In this document: positions 22,256 to 31,888 of the stretch, in pieces | Numbering within the stretch: the first letter of the stretch is position 1 | Layout of the letters: the number at the start of each line of letters is the position of its first letter | From: a virus | IMG/VR virus record: IMGVR_UViG_3300043409_001504 | Span: 1-33,329 of that record | DNA length: 33,329 bases | Direction: 5' to 3' (one strand) | The notes under the pieces: model-generated | Database searches by the model: none | Seen by the model: only the letters and a program-made list of their open reading frames with translations | Told to the model about the DNA's origin: nothing | Position numbers and translations under genes: made by a program

Positions 22256-22572
22256 TACATAAATTTGCTTTTGGCAAATTAGGTTGGAAGCCTTATGAAT
22301 ATTATACAAGTAGCCCTTATGAGTTCTTTTGTGCTTGTGAGGGCTATTTTGATAAAATAGAAGATGAAGAAAAAATGCAACGAATGGCAAGTTGGCGAAT
22401 ACATCAAAGCCTTGTTGCTAAACCACTAAGTTTAGATAAGTTTTGGCCCATAGGTAAAGTAATACCAGAAATAAAAAAAGAGTTTAGTATTGAATGGTGG
22501 GAGCAAATGAAAATAAAGCACAAAGCAATAGATGCTTTAATAAAAAACAAACAAGAATATGGCAACGCTTGA
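21863..22572 (+). CDS. Tail assembly chaperone, long frameshift form (gpGT-like)
   Basis: After a -1 shift at the A run (22216-22222) the frame reads KSKDEEKFSWFLVHK and stays open to TGA at 22572. The added domain of about 115 residues includes GKLGWKPYEYYTSSPYEF, the helix WRIHQSLVAKPLSLDKFWP and KHKAIDALIKNK. The -1 frame has a TAA just upstream of the run (at the GAT/AAA junction), so entry must be by shifting there. This is the conserved G/GT arrangement of siphovirus tails. The end overlaps the tape measure start by 14 nt. Confidence 0.85.
22216..22222 (+). promoter_or_regulatory. -1 ribosomal frameshift slippery site
   Basis: The heptamer A-AAA-AAA lies in a run of nine A (22214-22222) and is in the correct phase for simultaneous tRNA slippage from the gpG frame into the downstream frame. 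Confidence 0.8.
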
Positions 22573-24808
22573 AGGCTTATCACTTAGTATTAGTGCCGAT
22601 GTTAAAGACTTATTAAAAGGCTTAGACACTGGTAAAAAAAGTATTACGGATTTTGTAAGTACTGGCGAAGCATCATTGCAAACATTAGGGGATGCTTATA
22701 AAGTGTTGCAGCAAAAGCAGCAACAAGCAACCAATCCAACAGAATTAAAAAGGTACAATGCAGCTCTAAAAGAAATTGATGGAGCAAAAAAAGGCTTAGT
22801 TAGTCTTTCTACTGATATGGGTAAGTTTAGCCAATCAACAAATGTTGCTGGGCAATCATTAACCAACTTAGGAAGAATTGCACAAGATGCCCCTTTTGGC
22901 TTTATTGGTATTCAAAATAATATTAATCCATTATTAGAAAGTTTCCAACGATTAAAAGTTGAAACAGGTAGCACTAGTGGAGCTTTTAAGGCTTTAGGTG
23001 CTAGTATGTTAGGGGGTGCAGGTTTAGGGCTTGCAGTAAGTGTATTAACTGGTGTATTAACCGTTCTTTCGCAAAATGGTTTTTTTAAAGCGGCTGAAGG
23101 TGCAGATAAAGCAGCCGAAGCAATAAAGAAAAACAAAGAAGCATTAGAAGCTAATAAAAAAGCTATTGATAGTATTTTTGCATCAACAGCAAAAGAAGTT
23201 GTAAATGTTCAATCTTTGATTGCGGTTTTAAATAGTGAATTGGTTGCGAGGGATAGAAAACTAGATGCACTAAAAGATTTACAAAAAATACAACCAGAAA
23301 TATTTAAAGGCGTTACTTTAGAGGGTAATGCTGTTATCGGTTTAAATGCTGCTTATGCTTCTTATTTGCAGCAAATTAAAGCAGTTATAGCTGTAAAGAT
23401 TAAGCAACAGCAACTAGAGAAAGTTACCGAAGATATATTAAAAAAAGAAGGTGTTACGCTTAGCCAACAAGAAAAAGACTATAAGCAGGCAGGCGATGCT
23501 ATTTCTAAGTCTTTAGAACAAAAAGCAAATGTTGCTGACAAGGCAAATAAGTTTGTTTTGGATAGGGTAAAAAAAGAAAATTCTGCAAACGCATCATTAG
23601 AAAAAGACTATAAAACACAAGCAAGTTTACTGCAAGAAATAACATCATTGCAAGCTGGTATAAAAATACCAGATCAAAAAGAAAAAACAAATAGCTCTGC
23701 AAAAAGCGTTAAAAATTATAGTGATATTATTGAGGAATTTAGAAAGAATATTGCAGGGCTACAAGCCCAATTAACACAAGGTTTAATTAGTAAAGATGCT
23801 TTAGATGAGGGTATTGTAAAAGCACTTACAAGTACCATCGGTAAGTTAGGTGAAATAAAAGCACCTATTAAAATACAAAGTGATTTAGTTTTTGAGTTTA
23901 CCGATAATATTTACAGGCAATCAATTAAAAAATTTACCGAAAGAGTTATAAACAAAACTAAAGAAGAGCCTTTAGAAATACCTTTAGATGTTAAAATTGA
24001 AGCAAATGTAAGTGATGGTGCTTTGACGGCTTTAGCCGAAAGTTTAAATAGGCAAAATTTACAACAAAGATTAGCTGATTTAGGGGTAAGCAATTTAAAG
24101 GCTATTGGCATTAATTTACCTATAACAGTTGCTACCAGTACAAAACAACTAGAGGCAGTTTATGCAGCCGTACAAGCAAAAACATCTGAATTAAATGCAA
24201 ACTTTTCACAGGCTTTTAATGCAGGTTTTCAACAAGTTTTTACAGGGGCTTTTGAGAACTTAGGTAATAGCATTGGTGCAGCTTTAAGCGGTGGTGATTT
24301 TGGCAAAAATTTAGGGCAAGGTTTTTTTGGTTTAATAGGGGATTTTGTAAGTAGTATGGGTAAGCAATTAATACAAGTATATGCTTTAGCTAAATTAACA
24401 CAACTAGCTTTTAAGAACATATTAAAAAACCCAGCATTAACATTAGTAGCAGGTGTTGGATTAGTTGCTTTGGGTGCAGCTATGAAAAATGTTGCTGCTA
24501 AAGGATTTGCAACAGGTGGGTATGTTAGTGGACCAGGTACAAAAACAAGTGATAGCATCCCTGCTAATTTAAGTAGGGGTGAATATGTGATTAAAGCTGC
24601 TGCTGTTGATAAGTTTGGCGTTGGGTTTTTAAACAGCATAAATAGTTTATCAGTACCTAATATACAAGGTAATAGTGTTGGTTCTGGTGCCGCTTCTATT
24701 GAGGCTGGCGGCGGTTCAATTAATCTTGCAGGTGAGTTTTTAATAACTGGTGATACTTTGAGATTACTACTAAACAGAGCAAACCAAACCTATTCAAGAA
24801 ATACATAA
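22559..24808 (+). CDS. Tail tape measure protein
   Basis: The 749-residue protein is largely helical and coiled-coil, with Lys/Gln/Ala-rich repeats (YKVLQQKQQQATN, EAIKKNKEALEANKKA). Hydrophobic segments lie near residues 147-170 (GLAVSVLTGVLTVL) and 620-640 (LTLVAGVGLVALGAAM). The Gly-rich C-terminus GGYVSGPGTKTSDSIPANLSRGEY is a frequent ending of phage tape measures. At roughly 1.5 angstrom per residue it would set a tail of about 110 nm. No peptidase or lysozyme domain is seen. Confidence 0.92.
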   Translation: MATLEGLSLSISADVKDLLKGLDTGKKSITDFVSTGEASLQTLGDAYKVLQQKQQQATNPTELKRYNAALKEIDGAKKGLVSLSTDMGKFSQSTNVAGQSLTNLGRIAQDAPFGFIGIQNNINPLLESFQRLKVETGSTSGAFKALGASMLGGAGLGLAVSVLTGVLTVLSQNGFFKAAEGADKAAEAIKKNKEALEANKKAIDSIFASTAKEVVNVQSLIAVLNSELVARDRKLDALKDLQKIQPEIFKGVTLEGNAVIGLNAAYASYLQQIKAVIAVKIKQQQLEKVTEDILKKEGVTLSQQEKDYKQAGDAISKSLEQKANVADKANKFVLDRVKKENSANASLEKDYKTQASLLQEITSLQAGIKIPDQKEKTNSSAKSVKNYSDIIEEFRKNIAGLQAQLTQGLISKDALDEGIVKALTSTIGKLGEIKAPIKIQSDLVFEFTDNIYRQSIKKFTERVINKTKEEPLEIPLDVKIEANVSDGALTALAESLNRQNLQQRLADLGVSNLKAIGINLPITVATSTKQLEAVYAAVQAKTSELNANFSQAFNAGFQQVFTGAFENLGNSIGAALSGGDFGKNLGQGFFGLIGDFVSSMGKQLIQVYALAKLTQLAFKNILKNPALTLVAGVGLVALGAAMKNVAAKGFATGGYVSGPGTKTSDSIPANLSRGEYVIKAAAVDKFGVGFLNSINSLSVPNIQGNSVGSGAASIEAGGGSINLAGEFLITGDTLRLLLNRANQTYSRNT

Positions 24809-26913
24809 TGAGTTACGGACTTAAATATCGTTGTGAATTTTCATCATATAAAAATATTCAATACAGATTTGATATTGAACAAAAAGACTATTCTGGTGGC
24901 TTTACTACATTGCAAGCATCTGGTAAACCTTTTATACAAAAGTGGGCAACGGATGACCCAAAACCAATTATAAAAGGCTGCAATGTAACATTTAACTACT
25001 TAAATAAAGGCAGTCAACCATTAACTACTTTTTATAGTGAAGCAGATGATACTTTTAAGGGTAAACTTACAAACCTAACAACAAATGAAACTTTATTTGT
25101 AGGGTTTTTAATACAAGACGACTGTAGCGAAATACAAATAGATTATACACATGAAGTTAGTTTGTCATTTAATGACAATTTAGGCTTGCTAAAAGATGTT
25201 ACTTTAGATGCTGCTTTTAATGCTTGGGGGTTTTTACCTTTTGAAGGTAAACAATCTTTAGCAACTGTTTTATTTGCTTGTATTTATGCAACCAATATAA
25301 AGATACCAATAAGGATTTACAGCAACATTTATGAAACAACGCAAACAAAAAGCTGGTCAACTTTTAAAACAACTTTAATAGACACTTCAACATTTTTGAA
25401 AGATGACACCAATTATGAAAGTTGTTATAATTGCTTAGAAAAAATATTTAATACATTAGAATGTACATTGTTACAAAGTAATGGCAGATGGCATGTTATA
25501 AGGTGGTGTGAATTACGATATTACGGTGGTGATAATGTTACTTGTTGGGAATGGAATGAGAATTTTGTACAAGTAGGTGTTAGCTCTTTAGGTGGTGGTA
25601 TTCCTTTTGGTAAAGATGGTACTACTTACCCCGAATTTGGGATGTATAGCCGAATACAAAGGCCATTAAAAAGTGTTAACGAAGTATTTAATTTTGAACA
25701 ACCAAATGGGTTAATTAGAAACGTATCACTTAATAATTTAGGTACTTTAATTTCTGAAAGTATTTCAGGTAATGTAAAAACTAAACTATATAATTTACCA
25801 ACGCCTAGCAATTGGCGTAGGCTTAATGGGGACACTAGCAGTATTGGTATTGATTACGATAATACAACAGGTGCAGAAATTCAAAGGTACATTTTACAGC
25901 CATTTACAAGATATGCGGCAGTTAATCAATATGCGGCTTGTTTATCTTTTAATGAGGTAGAAATGGCAAAGGATGATGTTATTGATTTCTCATTTCAATT
26001 TAAAGCAAATGTAAATACAGGTGTAACAAAAAGATTTAGTATTATAGTAAACATACAAAGGTTATCTGGTACAGGAAGTTCTACAAACCCAGCTTTCGCT
26101 AGTTTAACATTTGCAGGCTCTTATGGTAGTGGAGTTGTAAGGTGGAATAACTTTAGTTTTGGTTACGCTAACCAATACCCAACATCTGGCGAGCCTCCTG
26201 GTAATGAGTACATTTTACCAGTAGATGACAACATTGCAAACTGGCAAAGTTTTAGTTTATTAGATGCTGTAAAAGCCTTTACTGGCAACGATAGTGCTAC
26301 TTTTCCAAAAATGCCTTTTGATGGGTTATTAAAAATATATATTGTTGGATGGAATGCAACAGGTAATTCAACTAATAAAGTAGGTTATATTAAAGGGTTA
26401 AAATTTGATGTTAAGTATAAAATAAATGATACTATAAATGTTGTTGGGCAAAATCATAATCAACTTCAACCAAAAGAAATAAAAAACATTTCTGATACTA
26501 GTATAAAAATTGATGATAGCCCAAGGAATAGTATTTCTGGCACTTTATTTATTCCACAATTAACCGGTATTTTATATACTAGAACAAAACAATGGCAGCA
26601 AGAAAATGCAGCAAAAATTGCTACACTTAGTGCTATTGTTGTTTTTGATAAACTATTTCAAAAAAGAATACCTAGAACAATTTTAGAAGGGTCATTATTT
26701 GGGCTTATTTTTGATGGTGTGAGTACAATTTCGGCTTTATCGGTTTTAACTTCGCCACAATATCCAGCACTTTATTTTGTTTCGGGTAATTTAGAAATTG
26801 ATTATAGAAGTGATAAAATTACTGGCACTTGGTACGAGTTATATAAATTTGGTGAGATTGATGCAGATTTGGGTTCAAATTATTTATTTACTTATCTTTA
26901 CCAAAACAAATAA
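24808..26913 (+). CDS. Tail tip/baseplate protein
   Basis: The 701-residue protein has an N-terminal beta-domain (LKYRCEFSSYKNIQYRFDIEQKDY) typical of Bacteroidota siphovirus tail proteins, then CNVTFNYLNKGSQPLTTFYSE, a cysteine-containing segment YESCYNCLEKIFNTLECTL with GRWHVIRWCELRY, and a carbohydrate-binding-like region in the middle (about residues 320-550). It follows the tape measure directly (1-nt overlap), where distal tail and tip proteins are encoded. The exact role, hub or receptor binding, cannot be separated by sequence alone. Confidence 0.75.
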   Translation: MSYGLKYRCEFSSYKNIQYRFDIEQKDYSGGFTTLQASGKPFIQKWATDDPKPIIKGCNVTFNYLNKGSQPLTTFYSEADDTFKGKLTNLTTNETLFVGFLIQDDCSEIQIDYTHEVSLSFNDNLGLLKDVTLDAAFNAWGFLPFEGKQSLATVLFACIYATNIKIPIRIYSNIYETTQTKSWSTFKTTLIDTSTFLKDDTNYESCYNCLEKIFNTLECTLLQSNGRWHVIRWCELRYYGGDNVTCWEWNENFVQVGVSSLGGGIPFGKDGTTYPEFGMYSRIQRPLKSVNEVFNFEQPNGLIRNVSLNNLGTLISESISGNVKTKLYNLPTPSNWRRLNGDTSSIGIDYDNTTGAEIQRYILQPFTRYAAVNQYAACLSFNEVEMAKDDVIDFSFQFKANVNTGVTKRFSIIVNIQRLSGTGSSTNPAFASLTFAGSYGSGVVRWNNFSFGYANQYPTSGEPPGNEYILPVDDNIANWQSFSLLDAVKAFTGNDSATFPKMPFDGLLKIYIVGWNATGNSTNKVGYIKGLKFDVKYKINDTINVVGQNHNQLQPKEIKNISDTSIKIDDSPRNSISGTLFIPQLTGILYTRTKQWQQENAAKIATLSAIVVFDKLFQKRIPRTILEGSLFGLIFDGVSTISALSVLTSPQYPALYFVSGNLEIDYRSDKITGTWYELYKFGEIDADLGSNYLFTYLYQNK

Positions 26914-27593
26914 TGGCAAAAGTTAATGGCAAAAATGTAGGAGTTTTCTTTTTCATTGATGGAAACTGGATGCTTTTTGGGTGTGCTTTATCGTGCAGCC
27001 TAGAAACCATGACAGATTTTGTTGAAACAACTTTTTTAACAAGCGGAAAATTTAAAGACGTAGAGCCAACGGTAAACAGTTGGCAAGGGTCGTTAAGCGG
27101 TTTGGTTTCATTACAAGATAGCGTTGTTAGTTTAGCCGATTTAAGGGCAATACAATTGCAACAAACTAAGTTAATGGTTACATTTGAGAGGGAAGATAAA
27201 GACGGGGATATTTATAGTGATACAGGATATTGTTTTATATCTTCAGTATCAGACGAATCGAGTTTTAATGGAATGAATACATTTAACTTAAATGTTAAAG
27301 GGACTGGATCTATAACTCAATCATTTACACCAATAATAATAGGAGGTAGCAAAGTGACAAGATTACAATATACATTACCAGCAGGGCTTTTAACTGTTAC
27401 AAAAACAGAGCTGATTGGCAAAGATTTACTTGAAGTAGTAAGAGATGGCATAGGTAATAGTAAAATAATTACAACAGGAAGCCCATCAAGTAAAGAGGTT
27501 TATTTTAATACTACAACAGGGCAGCTTACTTGGGCTATCCCTTTTGCAGATGATGGAACAGAAGAATGTTATAACCTTTATCAAAGCATATAA
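26913..27593 (+). CDS. Tail-tube-like protein with C-terminal extension
   Basis: The first 135 or so residues (MAKVNGKNVGVFFFIDGNWM, then SLETMTDFVETTFLTSGKFKD and VNSWQGSLSGLVSL, ending FNLNVKGTGSI) have the beta-sandwich pattern of TP901-1-type tail tube proteins. The last 90 residues (RLQYTLPAGLLTVTKTELIG...SKEVYFNTTTGQLTW) look like an added Ig-like or tip domain. As the phage already has a tube gene at 21427, this may be a tail-tip initiator or decoration protein. It overlaps the previous stop by one base. Confidence 0.6.
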   Translation: MAKVNGKNVGVFFFIDGNWMLFGCALSCSLETMTDFVETTFLTSGKFKDVEPTVNSWQGSLSGLVSLQDSVVSLADLRAIQLQQTKLMVTFEREDKDGDIYSDTGYCFISSVSDESSFNGMNTFNLNVKGTGSITQSFTPIIIGGSKVTRLQYTLPAGLLTVTKTELIGKDLLEVVRDGIGNSKIITTGSPSSKEVYFNTTTGQLTWAIPFADDGTEECYNLYQSI

Positions 27594-27595
27594 TT

Positions 27596-30500
27596 ATGAG
27601 AAAAGTATTTTTAGTTTTAGCAATTATTTTTAGTGTGACTGCAAATAGCCAATGCGACAGTATTCCATCGGCAAATATTACATTTAGCACTATTGGCACT
27701 ACGTCAATAACAACTAATTGGACGGCTGCAACTGGTGCAATTAGTTATATTTTAGAGGTTGAAAATGATGTTACAGGTTCATTAATTTCTACAACTATTG
27801 GGGCAGGGAATTTATTTTATACTACCAACGGTTTACAACAAAACACTTTATATAATGTAAAAGTTTTAACTGTATGTTCTGGGGGTATAATAAATCAACA
27901 AATTAATTCTGTATTGGTGCGAACTAGATCAACACCAGTAATTTATACACCAATGACTGCAAATGGATACTCATACAAACGTGGTTCGTTTGATAGCACA
28001 TTGCATGTTCCTTTTGTAAATGACACATCATTATATAGAGGGTTACTAAGACCTGGGGCAATAATTTGTTATAGTGCAGATAGTTTATTTTATGGCTGGA
28101 ATGGTAAATATTTCGCTTTAATGGGTGCAGATGTTGCAAGTTTAGTAAATAGAATAGATAGCAAAGTTGATAGCGTAACGGTTAGCGCAGATACACTTTA
28201 TTATTGGGTAAATGGTGTAAGTTATGGTGATGTATTAAGTAATATTTCTGAGTTTGTTCCTTATATTGGGGCAACTGGCCACGTAGATATTCGACCTTAT
28301 AAAATTTCTGCACAGAATGGAATTTTTGAAGGGCCAATAAATTATACAAGTAATATTAATGGGTCGTTAAATGGCAATAAATTAGTAACTGCAAGCTACG
28401 TTGATAGCATATTTGCGGCTGGCGGCACTGTTGACAGCTTAACTTATGCAACGTGGAAAAGGTTGTATAAAACTGTTGATAGTATGAAGGTAGTTAATAA
28501 TAGTACATTCGTTACGTTGGGTACAAATCAAATAATTAGTGGTATAAAAGAATTTCAACAGCCAATTTTGACAAGTGCAATTAATACTGACTACATATTT
28601 CCTTTCCAACTTTCACAAATAACTTTAGGCAGTGATATATTTGTTCAAGGCGGTATTGCAAAACAAGGCGGTACATCTTCGCAATTTTTAAAGGCAGATG
28701 GTAGTGTTGATGCTGCAAGCTATTTGCCTATAAGTAGTGCCAATTCTACCTTTCAAAGGCTCGATAATTTACAAACAGATTTAACACCTAGTGCAACAAA
28801 GTATGCTAGTGTAAATGCTGTTAATACAGGGTTGGGGTTAAAATTAAATACTGGCGATACAACCGATTTACTTCGTAAAACAAGCAATGCACTACTAACA
28901 TTAAACGCTCCAAGTTTAGCAACTACACAAGACTTAACTAAAGGCATTTTACTACAAAATAGCACAGCCGCAACAGTTGGAACACCTGTTCAAATAACAC
29001 CTAGTTTACGATTTAAGTCAAACGGTTGGCTTGAAGCTACAATTGGAGGTGGGGTTGGCAACAACAATGCAGAGTGGATTATGTACCAAAGACCAGTTAG
29101 TGGTAATATTGCCAATTACGATAATGACCTAGTATTTGCCCAAAGGGTAGGTAGTAATGCTTTTTCAGAAGTTGGGCGGTTTACAAAAAATGGTTATTCT
29201 GGCAATATAGCAGTCAATAACTTAACTTTGGGAAGCATAGGTAATAACGGTAGTTTAAGCGTAGCTAGAGATAGCGATGGAGGGATAATGGGTAGCTTAT
29301 CCGCAGGTTCTAGTAGTATGAATTTGCAAAGTAGCGTACTTCTTCTTGAAGGTAGTAGTTACGTGGGCTTTTCTACTAATCCAAACTACGGCATGCGTTA
29401 CGCCTCTAATAGTGGGCTATATGTAACAAATAATTCAAACTTTTCGGCAACTCCTAACAGTATGCTAGTTGTAAACGACGGTGGTGCTTCAATAGGTCAA
29501 AACGTAGCTGCCCCTACAAACGGATTAAGAGTTTTAGGCAATGCGATTTTTGATGCAAATGTAACTGCTGCAAACATAATTAGAAGTGGGGGTACTGCTA
29601 CACAAATATTAGCTGCCAATGGTAGCGTAATAACGGCAGGCACTAACATCACCATAAGCGGTGGCGTAATAAGCTCAACAGGTGGCGGTGGTGGAGTTAC
29701 AAGCGTTACAGGTACAACGAATAGAATTACATCAAGTGGTGGAGCTACACCTGCAATTGATATTTCTGCAACATTTGAAGCATTGTTAGGCAAGGTCGCA
29801 AGTCCACTATCGCAATTTGCCGCAACAACATCTTCTCAATTAGCAGGTGTAATTAGTGATGAAACAGGTTCGGGAAATTTAGTTTTTAATAATTCACCCA
29901 ATTTATTAACCCCGACTATTGGAGCTGCTACAACAGGTGTTCGTCAGTCAATAATAAATGTTGACAATTTAGCAAATTTTGCTCAGGCTGGGTTTTATCC
30001 AAGTACTGGAACAAATATTGGTTCTGCACTTCAAATAATACCTAAAGGCACAGGCTCTTATGGTATTAGGTCGCAGCTTACTTTTGCTAATACAGATATA
30101 ATAGCTGATGCGACAAATATTGAAGTTCTTGTACAAAGAGCAGCAGCAACATCTTATACGTTTAACTCTATTGCAACTGGCACTGGTACACTTAGACCTA
30201 TTGAGTTCCAAATGAATAATACCTCATATTTTAATATTGGGATTACTGGTATTATAACAATACCAACTAGTATTACAACACCTGCTATCAACGGTGGCAC
30301 AGCCGCAAATGACGATATTACTATACAAGGAACTACTAATGCAACTCGTACTACTAGCTACGTTAATTTACAGCCTAATGGTGGCTTTGTTGGCATTGGC
30401 ACAACAACGCCAGTGGTCGATGTTGACCTTGTCGGAAACTCTGTTGATTTAGTAGGCATGAAAGTTACAAATAACGGAACGACTGGGGCTAACCCTAATT

Positions 30501-30874
30501 TTGCAATGTACCAAGGCGGCAGCAATGCCTTTGGTATAACTGCATGGCAAAATTCAGCAATATTCGAGGCACAGTCATCTGGTGGGCTAGCTTTTGGAGC
30601 TTTTGCAGGAGACATTAAGTTCTATGCAACAAGTGCAAGAACTCCACAATTTGTATTAAAAAATTCTACAGGCATTGTAGGCATTGGAACAACAACCCCT
30701 AACGCATCTGCCCAGCTAGATGTTACTAGCACAACTAGAGGCTTCTTGCCGCCACGAATGACAACAACGCAACGTGATGCAATCGTAAGCCCTGCGGCTG
30801 GATTGGTAGTTTACAATACAACAACAAATAAACATCAAGGGTATAACGGCAGCACATGGAATGACTTTTATTAA
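27596..30874 (+). CDS. Tail fibre/adhesin with signal-peptide-like N-terminus and FN3 domain
   Basis: The 1092-residue protein begins MRKVFLVLAIIFSVTANSQC, a typical secretion signal, followed by a fibronectin type III domain (about residues 24-115, SITTNWTAATGAISYILEVE). A repetitive fibre region follows, with QGGTSSQFLKADGSV, GGTATQILAANGSV and SQLAGVISDETGSGNLVFNN units. Two GIGTTTP repeats lie near residues 930 and 1027, and a C-terminal tip contains TTRGFLPPRMTTTQRDAI and NKHQGYNGSTW. These are hallmark elements of host-binding fibres. Why a virion fibre has a signal peptide is unclear. Confidence 0.85.
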   Translation: MRKVFLVLAIIFSVTANSQCDSIPSANITFSTIGTTSITTNWTAATGAISYILEVENDVTGSLISTTIGAGNLFYTTNGLQQNTLYNVKVLTVCSGGIINQQINSVLVRTRSTPVIYTPMTANGYSYKRGSFDSTLHVPFVNDTSLYRGLLRPGAIICYSADSLFYGWNGKYFALMGADVASLVNRIDSKVDSVTVSADTLYYWVNGVSYGDVLSNISEFVPYIGATGHVDIRPYKISAQNGIFEGPINYTSNINGSLNGNKLVTASYVDSIFAAGGTVDSLTYATWKRLYKTVDSMKVVNNSTFVTLGTNQIISGIKEFQQPILTSAINTDYIFPFQLSQITLGSDIFVQGGIAKQGGTSSQFLKADGSVDAASYLPISSANSTFQRLDNLQTDLTPSATKYASVNAVNTGLGLKLNTGDTTDLLRKTSNALLTLNAPSLATTQDLTKGILLQNSTAATVGTPVQITPSLRFKSNGWLEATIGGGVGNNNAEWIMYQRPVSGNIANYDNDLVFAQRVGSNAFSEVGRFTKNGYSGNIAVNNLTLGSIGNNGSLSVARDSDGGIMGSLSAGSSSMNLQSSVLLLEGSSYVGFSTNPNYGMRYASNSGLYVTNNSNFSATPNSMLVVNDGGASIGQNVAAPTNGLRVLGNAIFDANVTAANIIRSGGTATQILAANGSVITAGTNITISGGVISSTGGGGGVTSVTGTTNRITSSGGATPAIDISATFEALLGKVASPLSQFAATTSSQLAGVISDETGSGNLVFNNSPNLLTPTIGAATTGVRQSIINVDNLANFAQAGFYPSTGTNIGSALQIIPKGTGSYGIRSQLTFANTDIIADATNIEVLVQRAAATSYTFNSIATGTGTLRPIEFQMNNTSYFNIGITGIITIPTSITTPAINGGTAANDDITIQGTTNATRTTSYVNLQPNGGFVGIGTTTPVVDVDLVGNSVDLVGMKVTNNGTTGANPNFAMYQGGSNAFGITAWQNSAIFEAQSSGGLAFGAFAGDIKFYATSARTPQFVLKNSTGIVGIGTTTPNASAQLDVTSTTRGFLPPRMTTTQRDAIVSPAAGLVVYNTTTNKHQGYNGSTWNDFY

Positions 30875-30892
30875 ACAAATAAATTATATATT

Positions 30893-31195
30893 ATGAAATA
30901 TTATATTAAACCACTTGTACTAAATGTACTTACAGGCGAAGAAGCTGTTAAAATTAGCATTGGTGGCGATGAAGAATTAGGAACGGTTTACAGAGCTACT
31001 GTAACGCTTTTTACAGCAGAAAACAAAGCTATTTCAAGCGTTGGTTTTGTTATCGAGGGCGAAGATTACAAGGATTGGAAGGGAGATAATCAAACCTTAC
31101 TAAGCAAAGTAACAGCCTATCATCCGTTAATTAAACTAACTGGCGATGTTGAAGAAAACCCTGTTGGTAATATACACAATGGATTAATTAATTAA
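30893..31195 (+). CDS. Hypothetical 100-aa protein after the fibre
   Basis: The protein is MKYYIKPLVLNVLTGEEAVKI..., strand-rich at the N-terminus with an acidic C-terminal half (FVIEGEDYKDWKGD, TGDVEENPVGN). No signal peptide. Its position right after the fibre suggests a fibre-associated chaperone or a small tail protein, by context only. Confidence 0.6.
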   Translation: MKYYIKPLVLNVLTGEEAVKISIGGDEELGTVYRATVTLFTAENKAISSVGFVIEGEDYKDWKGDNQTLLSKVTAYHPLIKLTGDVEENPVGNIHNGLIN

Positions 31196-31201
31196 ACACT
31201 T

Positions 31202-31414
31202 ATGAAAAAACTATTAATCATTTTAGCTTTTTTTGCAACAAAAGCACAGGCTCAAGTAAGCGATAGCATTAGCATTAAACTAGATACTACCACTTACAAA
31301 AATATTTTATTCTTAATACAAGAAAGAATAGATAGTAAAAAAGAAAGTAAGTTCATCTTGGAAGTATTGAGCAAATTTGAGTTTATTGCAACTAAACCAA
31401 AGAAGATTAAATAA
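31202..31414 (+). CDS. Small secreted protein (70 aa)
   Basis: MKKLLIILAFFATKAQAQ is a signal peptide with an Ala-Gln-Ala cleavage site. The remaining 52 residues are helical and charged (LFLIQERIDSKKESKFILEVL) with a basic end KPKKIK. It would act in the periplasm, possibly in lysis, since it opens the lysis gene group. No family is recognised. Confidence 0.55.
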   Translation: MKKLLIILAFFATKAQAQVSDSISIKLDTTTYKNILFLIQERIDSKKESKFILEVLSKFEFIATKPKKIK

Positions 31415-31428
31415 TAAAATATTTTACA

Positions 31429-31671
31429 ATGGATTTACACGAAGAGTTCACCAACGCAGTAGCAAGGTGGAGTGGATTTATAGGAGGGGCTGGTACATGG
31501 TTTACAATATCAGAAAGTGAACTTGGATTTACGCCTGGGCAACAAGTAATGTTAATGGGCGTAAAGGCAGTGTTTAGTATTTTAGTAGCAATAGCCTGTG
31601 GTTTTGCTGGTAAAATGGGGGGCGACATGTATTTACATTTCAAAGAAAAACGTAACAATAAAAATAAATAA
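31429..31671 (+). CDS. Small membrane protein, holin-like (80 aa)
   Basis: The N-terminal amphipathic half (MDLHEEFTNAVARWSGFIGG) may contain a first weak membrane segment. A clear transmembrane helix (VKAVFSILVAIACGFAGKM, about residues 47-65) follows, and the tail is very basic (HFKEKRNNKNK). This is the profile of small phage holins that permeabilise the inner membrane. It is the first of two holin-like genes; its stop nearly touches the next ATG. Confidence 0.6.
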   Translation: MDLHEEFTNAVARWSGFIGGAGTWFTISESELGFTPGQQVMLMGVKAVFSILVAIACGFAGKMGGDMYLHFKEKRNNKNK

Positions 31672-31672
31672 T

Positions 31673-31885
31673 ATGAGTTTATCTATTAAAAATGCAAATT
31701 TACCAACACCAGCAAATGTTGGTAAATTTGTTGCGGCTGTAACTTTTATTTGTCAAGGAGTTCCGCCAATTATTGAAAGTAGTGGAATTATTACGTCACA
31801 CACGAAAGAGTTAATTAGCCTAGTATTTGACCTTATAAACGTTGCCGTTGCTGCTATTGCAGTAATGTATGGCAGTAAAGAATAA
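31673..31885 (+). CDS. Second holin-like membrane protein (70 aa)
   Basis: The frame is open from 31598, but ATG 31673 (MSLSIKNANLPTPANVG) follows the previous stop by one base. Two hydrophobic segments (FVAAVTFICQGVPPII and LISLVFDLINVAVAAIAVMY) flank a short hinge, as in two-helix holins. It lies with the preceding one-helix gene and the spanin-like genes in a lysis group, so the pair may be a holin and antiholin or pinholin combination. Confidence 0.55.
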   Translation: MSLSIKNANLPTPANVGKFVAAVTFICQGVPPIIESSGIITSHTKELISLVFDLINVAVAAIAVMYGSKE

Positions 31886-31888
31886 ACT

